From [Phialemoniopsis] sp. UDSM-2020 (taxonomy: Eukaryota; Ascomycota; Sordariomycetes; Thyridiales; Thyridiaceae): a DNA stretch of 64,000 nt. The translations under genes were made by a program, and so were the position numbers. Within the stretch, counting starts at the first letter, position 1. Each line of letters opens with the position of its first letter. Positions 54,495 to 64,000 of the stretch are shown here, one piece after another. The DNA is taken from positions 1,116,001-1,180,000 of the forward strand of contig JAEILZ010000002.1 of NCBI GenBank assembly GCA_018873225.1. The letters are read 5' to 3'. Below the pieces are notes generated by a model. It did not search any database and was not told the origin of the DNA. It saw only the letters and a program-made list of their open reading frames with translations.

Positions 54495-55534
54495 ATCACG
54501 GTGGTGTATTCAGCAGTGAGAATTTGTGTCAACATCACAGCCGCACTCGTTTTTCATTCTTGGGCAAATGCTGAATTGTGCACAGCCTAGAGTGAGCTTA
54601 GGTTCCAATACCAGACCACTATAGGATATGGATCTTTCATAGCTGGCGATTTGATGGCGGACACGTAAAGAGGGAAGTTATTGAGAAAGAGGGGTGGAAC
54701 AGTAAGATGGTAGAAGTTCTCGTTTTTTAAGACCACGCAGGCAAGACCAACGTCACTTGGCCCGGTGACCGTCTAAGCACGGTAGAATAACACACCTTAA
54801 GCTGTCATGAATAAAAATGGCAAGCAAATGTCAGAGTGGGCCAGTCGATTCAGATAGCTAGAGAATGCAAGAGTAATATTAGCACAGGTGCTTCATTTGC
54901 CTTAACCTACCTTATCTTAATAATAAACTTCATACTAAACCTATTACTACTATACTTCAGAGTAAAGCTAAAGGGCACTATATGTAAGGCTTTGCAGGGC
55001 TCTGAGTTTTATAAGCAAATTTATATAGGGTTCCTACAATTTCATGAGCGCACTGAAATCTATGTAACAGCTCATAAATAACTGTGGATCCTTCATGAAA
55101 CATTAGAAAGCCCACCAAGAAGCTGTCATGAAACATTGGCTGGAGCTCATGAAAACCCTTACTGTTCTTCATGAAACCCTGTAACCCAAACAATTCTTCA
55201 ATCTCTCTAGTAGACACTAATAGACTAATCTAGTACTTATATATAAGGTATCTAAATAGAGATAGAAGCAGAGATAATAATATATAGGAAAGTAGAGTGA
55301 GCTTGCATTACAGGGCGCGCGACCGGTATCAGGTTCAAAGTCTACATGTGCACATGGGCCGTGTAGAGCGTCAAGCTTGCGACCCTTATTGCGCTGTAAT
55401 GGAATGTCCTACGGATGAGTGCGGCAAATTCTACAACACTGCCAAACCTCTACGGCAAAATCAATCACACGTTACAGGCGTCACAGACACCAAAACAGGC
55501 ATGTTAGGCAATGTGCAATTAGAATTGAATGTAG
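54495..55534. other. AT-rich spacer with dispersed repeat
   Basis: From about 54.8 kb the composition becomes AT- and TpA-rich. It carries repeat copy A (55007-55180) and no supported gene. Confidence 0.55.
55007..55180 (+). repeat. Dispersed repeat, copy A
   Basis: Begins TTTTATAAGCAA and includes AGCCCACCAA and GCTCATGAAA, in the same order and spacing as copy B at 58340-58512. Identity by eye is about 70%. TCATGAAA occurs several times inside. Same orientation as copy B, so the two are direct repeats bracketing the coiled-coil gene. Confidence 0.7.
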
Positions 55535-57796
55535 CTAGTTAGTCTGCTCGCGCTTAAGGCGCATGAGCCTGTAGACACCACGGCGACCCAGCCATCTCGT
55601 GCCTTCGATATCCTTGTCGAGGACGATGTCGTCGGCAGTGGGCACGGCGAGCTCCAGGGAGGTGATCAAGATTGCCGAGATACATGACGGCGGGATGATT
55701 TGCAGATGCCTTCTGTCGGCATCTACAAGAATCATCTCCCGCCACGTATCCGAGGCCAGCAGGGTGGCCTTTCCAGAAGACGCCCGGGTGAACGTCATGG
55801 CGTTCTCAGCCAGGAAGCCAGGCATGGCCCCATCCGTGGACATGGCCCTAGCGAGGGCAGAGGCGACAGGGTCCCGAGAGAGCCAGGCGGCAAGAGCCTG
55901 CTTGGCCGTCTGGACGAGCTGCTGCGCCGGCCACTTGGCGTCCAAGAGGATGGCCACCTGCCACCAGGCAAGCACTGCCGCGGGCGACATGGTGGGAGGC
56001 CCCTGTGCGTCCGGCTGGGGCAGCTGGGCGACAGCATGGGAGAGCAGCGTGCCAAAGATGTTCACCTTGAGCGGTAGGCCCGAGGCCGCGCTGACACGCC
56101 GTGTCAGGCTCGCCAGGCATCGTAGGGCTGCGTCAGAGCCCGCCTGGCCACTCTTGGTGGCACTTGATAGCATCAGGGCCAGGCCGTCGAGGGTCAGGGG
56201 CACCGGCTGCTCGAGACAGTCGCGATCGGCGGTGGGAGGCGTCGTGACGATCAGCCACGCCGGCGCGGGCTGGTGGTAGCTACCCTCGGGGGGGATGCTT
56301 GGGGCCGCAGCGATCGTGACGGCGAAACTGCTCCAGTCGGTCAGCTCAACGGGGGGGAAGGGAGCCATTGCAGCCCACAGGCCTACCATGATCTTTTGTC
56401 CGTCGGCAACGGACGACTTCACCTTGTCGAGACTGGCTTGGAGGCTCTTGTTCGCCACGGAAAGATTCGTGACGGACGCGTTGGCCGTGTCGAGGTCGCT
56501 CTGTAGCACCGTGTGCGTGCTCGAGCGGGCCTCTATATCGGCCCGAAGCCCATCGTTAGCCTTGGTCAGCTTCTCAACAGACGCCTTCTCCGCCAGGAGA
56601 TCGCTCTGGAGCTTGTCTCTGGCGGTGGTCAGGTCTCCCACGCGCTTCCGCTCGGTCCGGAGGTCGGCTTCGACACCCTCTTTGCTTCGAGAGAGACTTG
56701 CCACTGGTGCCTTCTCCGTTCGGAGTTCCTCCTGGAGGGTCTGCTTGGCGGTGGCAAGCTCCGCCACAGTCGACTCCTCGGTCCGGAGGGCAGCTTCAAG
56801 ACAGTCCATGTCATCAGAGAGACTTGCTGCAGAGGCCTTCTCCCGCTCCATGTCGCCCCGCAGCTGCGCGTGCGCCGTGTTGAGCTGCTCGAGATCCCGG
56901 TCGCGGCTCTGCTTGTCCCGAGACAGGCCCTCGACCTTGTCCAGAGCATCCCTGAGCCTGTCGGCGGCGTCCTTGCGTTGGTCCTCGGCCGCTTTGCGCT
57001 GCTCGTCGGCCTCTCGCTGCTGATCATCGGCCGCCTTGTGCCTCTCGAGGGCATCATCTCGTTGCTTCACAGCGTCGTCGCGCTCCTTGACAGCGTCGTC
57101 ACGCTCCTTGACAGCGTCGTCGCGTTGCTGGAAGGCCTCGTCGCGCTGCTTGGCGGCCTTGTTGCTTTGCTTCAGAGCCTCGTCGCGTTGCCTAGAAGCT
57201 TTGGCGCGCTGCTCTACAGCCTCGTCAGACTGTCTCACAGCGTCGTCGCGCTCCTTGACAGCGTCGTCACGCTCCTTGACAGCGTCGTCGCGCTGCTGGA
57301 AGGCCTCGTCGCGCTGCCTGAGGGCCTCGTCGCTTTGCTTCCGAGCCTCGTCGCGTTGCCTGGAAGCTTCGGCGCGCTGCTCTACAGCCTCATCGCGCTC
57401 TTTAGCGGTCTCGTCATAGTGCCTCACAGCAACATCGCGCTCCTTGACAGCGTCATCGCGCTCCTTAACGGCCTCGTTACGGTGCCTAGTTGCCTCGGTT
57501 AGACGGCCTTTGAGTTGCTCGGTCTCGACTCTAGAGTCTGCGCGGTCCATCAAGAGCGCAGTGGAGGCCTGCTGCTCACGCTCGAATGCCTCTCTGAGCT
57601 TCTTGTTCTCGTCATCGAGGCGGACGCGCTCGGCCTCGAGGGCAGGGTAGGTCGACCTATAGGAGTTGCAAAGGCTCTCGAGCGCTGTCTTCTAAACGTC
57701 AGCGTCGTCAAGCCTCTTTTGCATGTCGGCGACCTGGGCTTCCAAGTTCTCCACAGTGACGATGGGCGTCTCGGGCGTCGATACGAAGTTGGCCAT
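55535..57796 (-). CDS. Long coiled-coil protein with heptad repeats, interrupted by an in-frame TAG at codon 35
   Basis: The frame opens at ATG 57796 (MANFVSTPET) and, apart from one TAG at 57694-57692, runs to 55535: 753 codons with the stop counted. Codons around the TAG (RLDDADV / KTALESL) continue a coiled coil on both sides, so it looks like CAG changed to TAG. Roughly codons 20-430 are coiled coil. A Lys-Glu-Arg-Asp-Asp-Ala-Val heptad is repeated many times, and a ~200-bp internal tandem duplication repeats the run from SRQRDEA through QRDDAVKERDDAV. The C-terminal ~320 residues are globular, rich in Ala/Leu, and unrecognised. Without readthrough, no ATG is available until just before MDRADSR (57550). 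An alternative 42-nt intron (GTCGCC...GTTTAG) would also remove the stop. Confidence 0.6.
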
Positions 57797-59072
57797 CTCG
57801 AATAAACAGACTAAAATGTTGTATTCTATGAAAGGCAAATGTGAGGGTTTTCTGATATCGACAAGTCTGTGTCTAAGTGTTGTGTTCTGAAATTAAGGAG
57901 ATTTGGCATGACGTTCACTACATTTAAGCATCATACCTAGATTTAGATACCGTAATCTACAGTTCATGCACTCCATGTAAGACTTAAGACTATTAGCGCA
58001 ACGTATTTCAAAATCAGACATTGGCATCACCATCCCGGTGAAACCGCGGTCTCCTCGCGCCCTCCTCATTTCATTGCTACTCATCAGCCTAACCTGATTC
58101 TTCATCCATAGCCCAGCTGACTTATAACGACTGTGCCTGTCTCGACTCTGACTCGGAAGAAATTGTCTCTTTTGAATTACAGGAAGGGTGCAAGTCTTAC
58201 CATCCAGTACTACACAGCCTGTAGCACATTAATTCAACATCTTTATACAAATAGACTTATTAACAGTGGCTACATTATGTAGATAGGTTTCATGAGATAG
58301 CTATATTACATAGATGTATTTCATAAGGTTATCTTGAAAGTTTTATAAGCAAGTTAGTACGGGGGCTTACCAGTTTCATGAATGAATTGAAACCTCTCGT
58401 TGGACTCATAGAATAAAAGTGGAACCCTCATGAAATGTTAGGCAGCCCACCAAAAAAAAACTTATAAAACTTGGGGCTGAAGCTCATGAAAGTCCTGACT
58501 GTCCTTATGAAAAGTCGAAATATGTATAAGGCACTTTAGCTGCTACTGGAGGATATATATCTTTTATAAACTTGACTTAGGCGCACCTTATATACACTTA
58601 AAGCATTGGGAATTAGTTATATAGCTTGCTTTGTTGTAAAAGTTGGGTTGTATCTATCTAGGTGTTATGCCAAGTAAGTTAGGGCTCAACTGTTCCTGGT
58701 ATGTGACTAACAGTCCAGGCCTGTAATTACACCAAGTTTGGCTTGGGACATCAGATTAGCTCAATGCCAGAAAACATGGACGCCACACGTTAATGCAGCT
58801 TAAGCCACAAGGGCTACCATTGCTAAGCCCCTTGTGCAGAGATGCAGCGGACGCAAAGGGCAACAGGTGTTGCTTCGGTCACGAAGGGAAGGGGATGGCC
58901 AGTGTCACAGCATACAGAACGCACATTACGCACATCATAACAGACCAAGTAACCTCGGGAGATCGACTTTTGTATTTATTTTGAAAGCAAAACAACCCCC
59001 TAAGCTATTGTGAACCTAACATGTACGCACAAAAGACCGGCGTTCCTGCCACACGGGCATCCTGACCGCCCT
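57797..59072. other. AT-rich spacer with dispersed repeat
   Basis: No supported gene. Repeat copy B lies at 58340-58512; the composition is AT-rich with many TpA steps up to about 58.7 kb. Confidence 0.5.
58340..58512 (+). repeat. Dispersed repeat, copy B
   Basis: Diverged direct copy of 55007-55180; shared anchors TTTTATAAGCAA, AGCCCACCAA and AAGCTCATGAAA. Copies A and B enclose the coiled-coil gene. Confidence 0.7.
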
Positions 59073-60545
59073 CTAGCGGCGAGGCGAGGCGGTACGGTCT
59101 CTGTGAGCAGGGGACCGGGACCGGTCTCGATGACGAGGAGATTGGGATTTGGAGCGGGCGCGGGAACGGGAGCGATAGCGACGACCAGGTTTGTAGCTGT
59201 CCCACTCCCTTTCACCGTCACCGTCGCGACGAGTATCCCTGTCATCATTACGGCGTCCAGCGTGGGTCCCCCGATCGCCGCGATGGCGGTCGTTGTTGTG
59301 CCTACCGCGAGACTCCCGAGGGCGCTCGCTCTGGTCGCGGGTGTCTCTCGAGTCGTTACCCGGGCCCCCTTGATCCAGGCGCGACGTCTTCTGCTTGCGT
59401 CGCTTTGGCTAACGACCGTGGTCGTCATCGTTCTCAGTGGCCCGCTTCTTGTCCAGTCGTGATTCCATCGGTGCCGCCACAGGTGGTCTGGGTAGAGGCA
59501 GCGGTGGCTTGGCTGCGTCGGCCTCGCCCCTTGCCAGCAGATCACGCTGCTTCTGCGAGAACTTGGTCACCTCGGGTAGCCTGCGCACCCTCCAGTCCTT
59601 GCGCTCCTCCGGGTCCGCATCCTCGTTGGTCTTCCCCATGTAGACCATGTACGAGTGGCCCGGCTCTCCAAACTTCCAGGTGTACTGGACGTACTCGCGC
59701 GCCGAGTCCCTGTAGTCGCGCGGCAGGATGTTGTGGCCCGGACTGCTATCGTACAGGCGGAGGTAGTCGGGCTCGTCGCCCTTCTTTCGGAGACGGACGA
59801 CCGCAAGGGGCATGTATCGCGCCGGCCTCGTGGGCTTTACGAAGGATGCCCCGTTGGCCCTGGGCACCAGACAGTCCAGCTCGACGGACCGCACGGAGTC
59901 AAAGGTGATGGCCTTGGCCTCTGTGGGCTTCACGAGGATGCGCAACACAGCAGGGTACCTGGGCGTTTTGAAGATCTCGGTACCCTCGGCCTCGTCTCTG
60001 AAGAGACCGAAAAGCCCGGAGATGTGCTCGCCGAGCGGCCGTGAGCCGTTCCAGTGAATGAGGCTGTTGTCCGCCTCACTGAGAGCGTCCATGCTTGTCT
60101 GGACGGCAAAAGCGGCATCCCCGATCTTGCGGGTCAGGGCCTCCCGGGAGGTCAGATGGTAGATCCCCGACTTCCAGAAGGTAGCCTTCATCAGCCCTCC
60201 CTCCATGAGGTCGAAGAACGACCGGCCTTCCGAGTCCAGCTGCTCCTTGAGACGCTGGACGTGCGGCAGTATCGCCGCGTCGAACTGGTCGTCTGGCAAG
60301 TGCTTATAAGCAAAGGCCAGCGTAGGGTTGTCCTCCTCGGCCTGGTCATCCCTGGCCGTACGCAGGAGGTCGGGGAGTGCGATCAATATCGACCGCAGCA
60401 CGACTACGGTGGCATTGAACCCCGAAGGGCCGCCCAGGTTGTCATCTGGGACAGGCCTGGGCCAGCGCAACCTGTCGCAGTGCTCTGGCACGAGCTGTCG
60501 AATGTCGCAGGCGTTGCGGAGCTCCTCGGGCATTTCGTTCGCCAT
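59073..60545 (-). CDS. Unknown protein with an Arg/Ser-rich tail, interrupted by an in-frame TAG
   Basis: ATG at 60545 (MANEMPEELRNACDIRQLV) opens a 378-codon frame to TAG at 59411-59409. Reading on in the same frame gives a further 111 codons to TAG at 59075-59073. This extension is unmistakably protein-like: basic KRRKQK, then RD/RS dipeptides (YRSRSRARSKSQSP, HRDRSRSP), like SR-type RNA-binding or splicing proteins. The first TAG is one C-to-T change from CAG. The globular part is unrecognised. Its last third has a Y-x-L-A-V-V-R-L-R ... GHSYMVY pattern faintly like the end of ubiquitin-protease folds, which I do not rely on. In-frame codons before 60545 include no ATG. Confidence 0.6.
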
Positions 60546-60937
60546 GTTGATCACTGAAGACACACTGATAGAGTTAGGCTGGGAATCGGACGGCTGAGAT
60601 GGAAATGACCAAGGGGTCGGTGCCTTGAGGGTTTAGTCTGACTTGCCTTGGGTGGTATGGTTGTGATGTGGGCTACTTGCGTTGTGTGTGCGCGTCGCGC
60701 GTGCCTCGTTGACTTGGTCTTTGCTTTGTCACTCTCCAAGCCTTTTCTTACTTTGCCGTGTCTGGAAAAGGGTCCCCTTTCACAAATTTCTCAGATCCAA
60801 CCTAGGTATATAACAAATTCGTATCTGATCAACGGTAAAGTCCCAGACCCCTCCCTTCCATCAAGCATCCAACCAACCAACCAGCTAATCAACTCAACAT
60901 CGCGTTAGACCTAGACATACGCAACAATCGATAGACT
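60546..60937. other. Divergent promoter region of two unknown genes
   Basis: Head-to-head spacer between the RS-tail gene and the next unknown gene. A pyrimidine-rich stretch with CCAACCAACCAACC lies at 60868-60881. No gene seen. Confidence 0.4.
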
Positions 60938-62140
60938 ATGGATGCCCACATCAAGGCGACCCATCACAAGGTGATGCAAGCGCCAGTGAAGGAGCTGATG
61001 CGGTCGCTCGAGCCAGGCAGCACAGAGACCGCGGAGGCCAAGGCATGGCTCAAAGCGAACGCCCCTGCGCTTACTCAGGCGCAGTTTCAAGGCATGCTCC
61101 CTTCGAAGCGCCTACGAGACGATGAGTGCGATGCTCACTGGACTCCGGCTGACGAGGCACATCTCCTTGCTGCGTGGACCACTGACCCCATCAAGGACCA
61201 TGTCAAGCTGGAGTTTGACCGTCACTTCAGCACGTTTCAACAGCATCTCGAGCTGTGGAGGTTCTGCGCTCGCTGCGCAGGTTGTGTGCCCACCGACATC
61301 ATCTCGGTTGCGAGCCGCCTGGCGTACGAGGACGGCAACGGGTCCACGGTGGTCATGGTTGACGGACAGCCATACCCTAACCCGCTGTGGTCCAAGGGGT
61401 TCTGCAACGGCCTGATCAACTTGTTGGCCCACTCCATGTTTGTGCGCCAGCCAAAGGTGCTCGTCATGGCGATACAGTACGCCGTCATCTGCCGTACCAA
61501 CGACTGCCGTCCGTGGTCGCTCGATAACCCGACGGATAGCAAGTTCGTTGACGAGATCATCAACGAGACGCGCAGAAATGGCACCGGCGGTGTCTAATTT
61601 GACATACGCGAGATGCGTGCTCGTGCAGCCAACGCTGTTGGACAGGACAAGGCCCTCACCAACCCCATCTACCGGCTCTTCGCCGAGATCGAGAAGCGCG
61701 TCAAGAAGTGGCCGGCAAAGATGACCGGCGGTGTTGTCGGCCCCTACCAGGTCACGGCCAAGGACTTGGCCAACATCGAGAGCGCCGCCCACGCCACCTG
61801 CAGGACGCTGGGACTTTCGAGCACTACTGGCTTCATGGCCTACAAGTTCTTCCAGTCGATCCGGGGCACCCAGGACGTGCCCAACGGCAAGGAAGGCTTG
61901 CTCGCTGCGATCCTGCGCGCGGAGCTAGGACGCAGGCGGGACGAGGCCAGGGCGCGCAAAGCGCCCTTTGACATGCATCAAGCGCTCCGGACAGCCACCA
62001 GGGCAGCCGACCAGCCCGAGCCGACCGTGGAGGACCCCGGAGAGGACGGCGCGATATGGGACGAGGAGGAATATGCGTGGGACACGGAGGAAGAGGATGT
62101 AGGAGTCTGCCGTGCCCAGGCCCCTATGTTTTACAACTAG
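60938..62140 (+). CDS. Unknown protein, interrupted by an in-frame TAA
   Basis: ATG at 60938 (MDAHIKATHHKVMQAPVKEL) reads 219 codons to TAA at 61595-61597, and the same frame then stays open for 180 more codons to TAG at 62138-62140. The second half is clearly continuous coding sequence (FDIREMRARAANAVGQ, IEKRVKKWPAKMTGG, KDLANIESAAHATC) and ends in an acidic tail (WDEEEYAWDTEEED). TAA is one C-to-T change from CAA. A 39-nt GT...AG segment (61593-61631) spanning the stop would also restore the frame, but is shorter than normal fungal introns. No family recognised. Codon use is GC-rich, unlike the AT-rich spacers nearby. Confidence 0.6.
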
Positions 62141-62476
62141 GCCTAGCCTGAGGCCAGTGCTAGTAGTGATCGACTAGGACAATTGATTTGCGCTCCCTAC
62201 CGAGCACCGTCACCACGACCAGCACAGGAATTTACAATGTTCAAGTAAATGCAAGCCATGTACTGTACTACTAACATAGATGATCTCCAGTAGAGCCTCT
62301 ATCATGAACCAGGAACCAAGTATCAAAAACCTGTGAATAAAGACTGGTATTATATTCAATATGACTTGTACTGTTATGAGCTCGTGTCGACATTTTAGTC
62401 ACGCACGCCTTTTCTTCTTGGGCAGATAGTCAATTTTTCACAACATAGAGCGGCACCGATTTCGAATGCGATGAAT
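62141..62476. other. Intergenic, nothing recognised
   Basis: Convergent 3' regions of two unknown genes; AT-rich, no repeat identified. Confidence 0.4.
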
Positions 62477-62824
62477 TCAGCGGAGTTGTGCTGCCCGTAG
62501 ATTCATCTCAAAGTCTAATTTGTCCATCACATTATCGACCGTTGAAGCCTCCTCCGGTGCCCATCCTTTTAGTTCCCCAAATAGACCCAAAGCTGATTGG
62601 TAGATGGCCCCAGTCATTGCATCTCGATTGTCCAAGGCGGTAGCCAGGTCCCCTAAGACAGATACCAAGTCGTCTCTCGTTTCCGTTGCCATAGATACCA
62701 GGTCTCCGGCTCTGTCGAGTCTTTTGAGTCGTTTGGTAGCTTTCTGTATAAGCTTCTTGACATGTTTGTCTATCAGAAGACTGTAGCGGGTGTCTTCGTC
62801 CTTCCTGGTGATCTTGTGAGGCAT
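62477..62824 (-). CDS. Small charged protein of unknown function
   Basis: The ATG at 62824 gives 115 residues (MPHKITRKDEDTRYSLLIDK...), highly basic at the start (HVKKLIQKATKRLKRLD), then an Asp-rich helical half ending NLRAAQLR. The frame is open 11 codons further upstream but without ATG. Alternating hydrophobic positions suggest helices. No family recognised. It sits at the end of the accessory block with the three interrupted genes and may belong to it. Confidence 0.45.
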   Translation of the reverse strand: MPHKITRKDEDTRYSLLIDKHVKKLIQKATKRLKRLDRAGDLVSMATETRDDLVSVLGDLATALDNRDAMTGAIYQSALGLFGELKGWAPEEASTVDNVMDKLDFEMNLRAAQLR

Positions 62825-63371
62825 GCTGTAGAGGCGATAACGTGGAAAGATAGCCAAGTAGTAAGATCAAAGAGATTTTGGGCATACTTGCCATGGTGAG
62901 GTCTCAGCGGAAAGTCAATGGAAGTTGGGGGAAGTCATGTTTGCGGAGAGCTTTCGCCTCGCCACCCTAGATATGATGAGCTAGACTAAACCTGGGGTAT
63001 GCACATGGGATGTCGCCTTCTCGGCTTGTTAGTCGGCTTGCCCTGCATTGGCGTGGGGGGCAGTTAGATAATATAGGTGGTAGCGGCATTCACTCCGACG
63101 TCGAACCCGCTCCTCCAATGCACAGTGCTCTATCGGGACATTGACTTTCGAGGAGGGGTTCTGAAGATGCGGGATGGCTTCGTAGTTCTGCAATCATATC
63201 TCTTTTTGGAAGTCACTACACAGTTATCATGTTGGTAGCCGGACGGATATCGGTGAAGACTCCGGTGGGTGACTCTGATTCATGCCTCCTCTACTTATGT
63301 TTTACCCCTGTTCTGTGATGCGTCCACGATAGCACTCACACCGTACCGTCCTAGGAACCACTAGCATACAT
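62825..63371. other. Intergenic, nothing recognised
   Basis: Spacer between the small charged gene and the aldolase-family gene; no repeat or RNA gene seen. Confidence 0.4.
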
Positions 63372-64000
63372 TTACTTTGTAGAAAGCGTCTTCTCAAACT
63401 CCATCAACTCTGCAAATCCACTTAGCTGCGCCTGCAAGGCCTTACCCTCCAGCGGCGCACAGGGCCTCCGAGGAAGTCCTCCGTAGCCTCGGTACTTTTG
63501 CAGAGCAGACTTGACAGCTACAAAACCACCTTTGATAGCGGCCCAATCGCCTCCGGCGACGATGCCCTGCAGCCGGGCTGCCTCGGCCAACTTGCCCTGC
63601 TCCCAAGCCTTGAAGAGCTGGATGCATGCTCGCGGTGCCAGGTTACCCGTCCCGGCAATGACGCCGTGCCCACCGACTGCCAGAGTCTGAATTGTAAAGT
63701 CGCAGCTTCCGCCAAACGTCCGGAACGCGGTGTCGACTGTACCAGCAGCAACTCTTGCCAGCTTTCCCGTGTTGCCACAGGTCAGCTTGACGCCGACGAT
63801 CTTGGGGTGTTGTGCGAGCTCGAGAATCAGATCGGATGTGAGATCTAGTCCGGACGTGGCACCAGGAAAGTTGTAGATCAGGATCGGGATGGGACTCGCG
63901 TCGGCGACGGTGATGAAGTGCTCCTTGATCAACTCCGTGGTGACAAGGCCCCCGTAGTATGCGGGAGGCAGGATCAGGGCGTGGGTGCCGCCTGATTCGG
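63372..64000 (-). CDS. Dihydrodipicolinate-synthase-family aldolase/lyase, 3' part (runs off right edge)
   Basis: The frame is open from the window edge (ESGGTHALILPPAYYGG) to the stop at 63374-63372, 208 residues. TIM-barrel class I aldolase signatures: LPPAYY, PILIYNFPGATSGLDL (with the conserved Tyr that follows the LPPxYY element), and the Schiff-base lysine in IVGVKLTCGN, followed by GGHGVIAGTGNLAP. Fungal members of this family act as 4-hydroxy-2-oxoglutarate aldolases, L-threo-3-deoxy-hexulosonate aldolases or similar; lysine synthesis is not expected, because fungi use the aminoadipate route. The N-terminal part is beyond the window. Confidence 0.88.
   Translation of the reverse strand, partial: ESGGTHALILPPAYYGGLVTTELIKEHFITVADASPIPILIYNFPGATSGLDLTSDLILELAQHPKIVGVKLTCGNTGKLARVAAGTVDTAFRTFGGSCDFTIQTLAVGGHGVIAGTGNLAPRACIQLFKAWEQGKLAEAARLQGIVAGGDWAAIKGGFVAVKSALQKYRGYGGLPRRPCAPLEGKALQAQLSGFAELMEFEKTLSTK

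Noticed and set aside
56295..57502. Plus-strand frames opposite the coiled-coil gene
   Set aside because: Repetitive Ser/Arg or Leu/Val runs produced by the antisense of heptad repeats.
1..64000. tRNA or rRNA genes and CRISPR arrays
   Set aside because: I looked for B-box-like GGTTCRANNCC strings with matching stems, and for regularly spaced identical repeats, and found none convincing; a covariance-model scan would be decisive.

Overview
The window reads as one contiguous piece of nuclear DNA from a filamentous ascomycete (Pezizomycotina). The exact genus cannot be named from the sequence alone. Evidence: short introns of about 50-115 nt with GTNNGT-like donors, CTAAC/CTGAY branch sites and YAG acceptors; gene families typical of such fungi (Zn2Cys6 regulators, MFS transporters, NACHT and Clr5/ankyrin proteins, BAHD acyltransferases, UbiA-like enzymes, P450s); and no bacterial-style operons. 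Exon boundaries were worked out by hand from frame, splice signals and conserved motifs.

Layout. 0-0.35 kb: 5' end of an enoyl-CoA hydratase gene running off the left edge. 1.4-6.9 kb: an adenylation-domain/ferric-reductase fusion convergent with a siderophore-iron transporter whose upstream region carries a perfect palindrome of two iron-regulator-type GATA sites. 8.7-17.6 kb: a possible metabolite locus (membrane-anchored methyltransferase, 7-TM protein, DHA2 transporter, DHBP synthase, FAD amine-oxidase-like enzyme). 18.4-24.4 kb: a neuropathy-target-esterase-like phospholipase, a dead ABC-C transporter fragment, a PLAC8 protein and a 77-aa spliced gene. 25.7-35.4 kb: a NACHT protein, a 5'-truncated arylsulfatase, D-lactate dehydrogenase and a zinc-cluster regulator with an apparently lost sixth cysteine. 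36-45.2 kb: a Dal5-type permease, a PEP-mutase/ICL-family enzyme, a Clr5-ankyrin protein and a polyamine/drug-type MFS transporter. 46.4-54.5 kb: BAHD acyltransferase, aldo/keto reductase, a UbiA-type membrane prenyltransferase or terpene cyclase, and a P450 divergent from it. This is the best candidate biosynthetic cluster, with the 43-45 kb transporter beside it. It has the UbiA + P450 core known from fumagillin biosynthesis but no polyketide synthase in view.

54.5-62.8 kb is different in character. GC-rich ORFs without recognisable homology lie between AT-rich, repeat-bearing spacers. Three consecutive ORFs (a heptad-repeat coiled-coil protein, a protein with an Arg/Ser tail, and a third unknown) each contain exactly one in-frame stop (TAG, TAG, TAA). 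Each stop is one C-to-T change away from a glutamine codon, always in a CpA context. Direct, diverged copies of a ~170-bp repeat flank the first ORF. The pattern fits light repeat-induced mutation of an accessory element, but readthrough or very short introns are not excluded. The right edge holds the 3' part of a dihydrodipicolinate-synthase-family gene.
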